Origin: Methanosphaera sp. rholeuAM130
Lineage (GTDB): Archaea > Methanobacteriota > Methanobacteria > Methanobacteriales > Methanobacteriaceae
Reading direction: 5' to 3'
Assembly (NCBI GenBank): GCA_003266065.1
Contig: MUZY01000094.1
Coordinates: 1 to 5,664, forward strand
DNA length: 5,664 nucleotides
Shown: piece by piece, positions 5,258 through 5,664 of the stretch
Numbering within the stretch: the stretch's first letter is position 1
How the letters are laid out: each line of letters begins with the position of its first letter
Translations under genes and position numbers: made by a program
Notes under the pieces: generated by a model
Told to the model about the DNA's origin: nothing
What the model saw: only the letters and a program-made list of their open reading frames with translations
Database searches by the model: none

Positions 5258-5664
5258 TTAATTGATATACTTTGTTAACCTTTTTATCGCATCATGTTTC
5301 TCCTTATTATCAAGCTTTGCCTGATCCAATGAATCCTTAATCGTCTGAATTGAATGGTCATATACTTCACGGTCAACGGGATATGGAAATCCGTCTTTTC
5401 CACCATGAGCAAAGCTGTACTTTACCGGATCTTCCCAGCTGGCCTTCTTACCATAGACCAAGTCACTGATTAACGCCAATGCCCTAATCTTCTTTGGACC
5501 CATCCCCTTAAGAGATATCAGCTCCTTATAATCAGAAGGCTGTACTTCATATGCATTCTTAAGCACTTCAAACTCCCTATCGGACAAGTCCATATCAAGT
5601 ACAGGATGATGAGATGGCATTGTAAAGTTAGGTTGTCTGTTGAATGAGGTAGGATCATCATCTT
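5258..5664 (-). CDS. DUF763 family protein, C-terminal part, runs off right edge
   Basis: This frame is open to the right edge. Upstream of the ATG at 5620 the codons continue without a stop as DDDPTSFNRQPNFT, so that methionine is internal and the gene begins outside the window. About 134 residues are visible. The string NFTMPSHHPV, the helix-hairpin-helix segment LKGMGPKKIRALALISD (residues about 51-67 of the visible part) and SFAHGGKDGFPYPVDREVYD (about 83-102) are typical of DUF763. This family, of a few hundred residues, occurs in archaea and some bacteria and has no settled function. The helix-hairpin-helix suggests non-specific DNA contact, as in repair and recombination proteins, but this is inference. 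It lies 54 bases upstream of the nitroreductase start on the same strand, with no strong terminator between them, so co-transcription is possible. Confidence 0.88.
   Translation of the reverse strand, partial: DDDPTSFNRQPNFTMPSHHPVLDMDLSDREFEVLKNAYEVQPSDYKELISLKGMGPKKIRALALISDLVYGKKASWEDPVKYSFAHGGKDGFPYPVDREVYDHSIQTIKDSLDQAKLDNKEKHDAIKRLTKYIN

Overview
The window looks like AT-rich chromosomal DNA from a methanogenic archaeon of the order Methanobacteriales, with Methanosphaera or Methanobrevibacter most likely. This is inferred from several features together. A DUF763 protein, a family common in archaea, lies at the right edge. Shine-Dalgarno sites are of the archaeal GGTGAT / GGAGGT type, TATA/BRE-like promoters occur, 3' ends carry oligo-T tracts on the coding strand, and the intergenic DNA is extremely AT-rich. 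No database search was possible.

Layout from left to right: (1) positions 1-577, minus strand: the N-terminal 192 residues of a superfamily 1 (Upf1/IGHMBP2-like) helicase that runs off the left edge. (2) 578-1039: a 462-base gene-free stretch with the helicase promoter, three perfect 10-bp-stem hairpins, and the permease terminator. (3) 1040-4023, minus: a two-gene MacB/FtsX-type ABC transporter operon, with the ATPase first and then a duplicated-FtsX permease, tightly coupled. (4) 4024-4271: a divergent control region with a perfect 22-bp palindrome touching a TATA box, plus two copies of GAATATTC. (5) 4272-4571, plus: a small, almost wholly coiled-coil protein, the only plus-strand gene. 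(6) 4649-5203, minus: a nitroreductase-family flavoprotein. (7) 5258-5664, minus: the C-terminal part of a DUF763 protein that runs off the right edge and may be co-transcribed with the nitroreductase.

The ABC transporter and the coiled-coil gene share one divergent control region, so they may be co-regulated. The large palindrome has TTAGG...CCTAA half-sites, which resemble operators of the DtxR/IdeR metal-dependent repressor family. That would suggest metal-responsive control of the transporter, but this is inference. Two starts are better placed a few codons inside the longest reading frames, because each then sits at the same distance from a perfect GGTGAT site. I did not find a convincing new defence or mobile system. 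The best leads are the palindromic operator region, the orphan coiled-coil protein with its glycosyltransferase-like tail motif, and the hairpin cluster.
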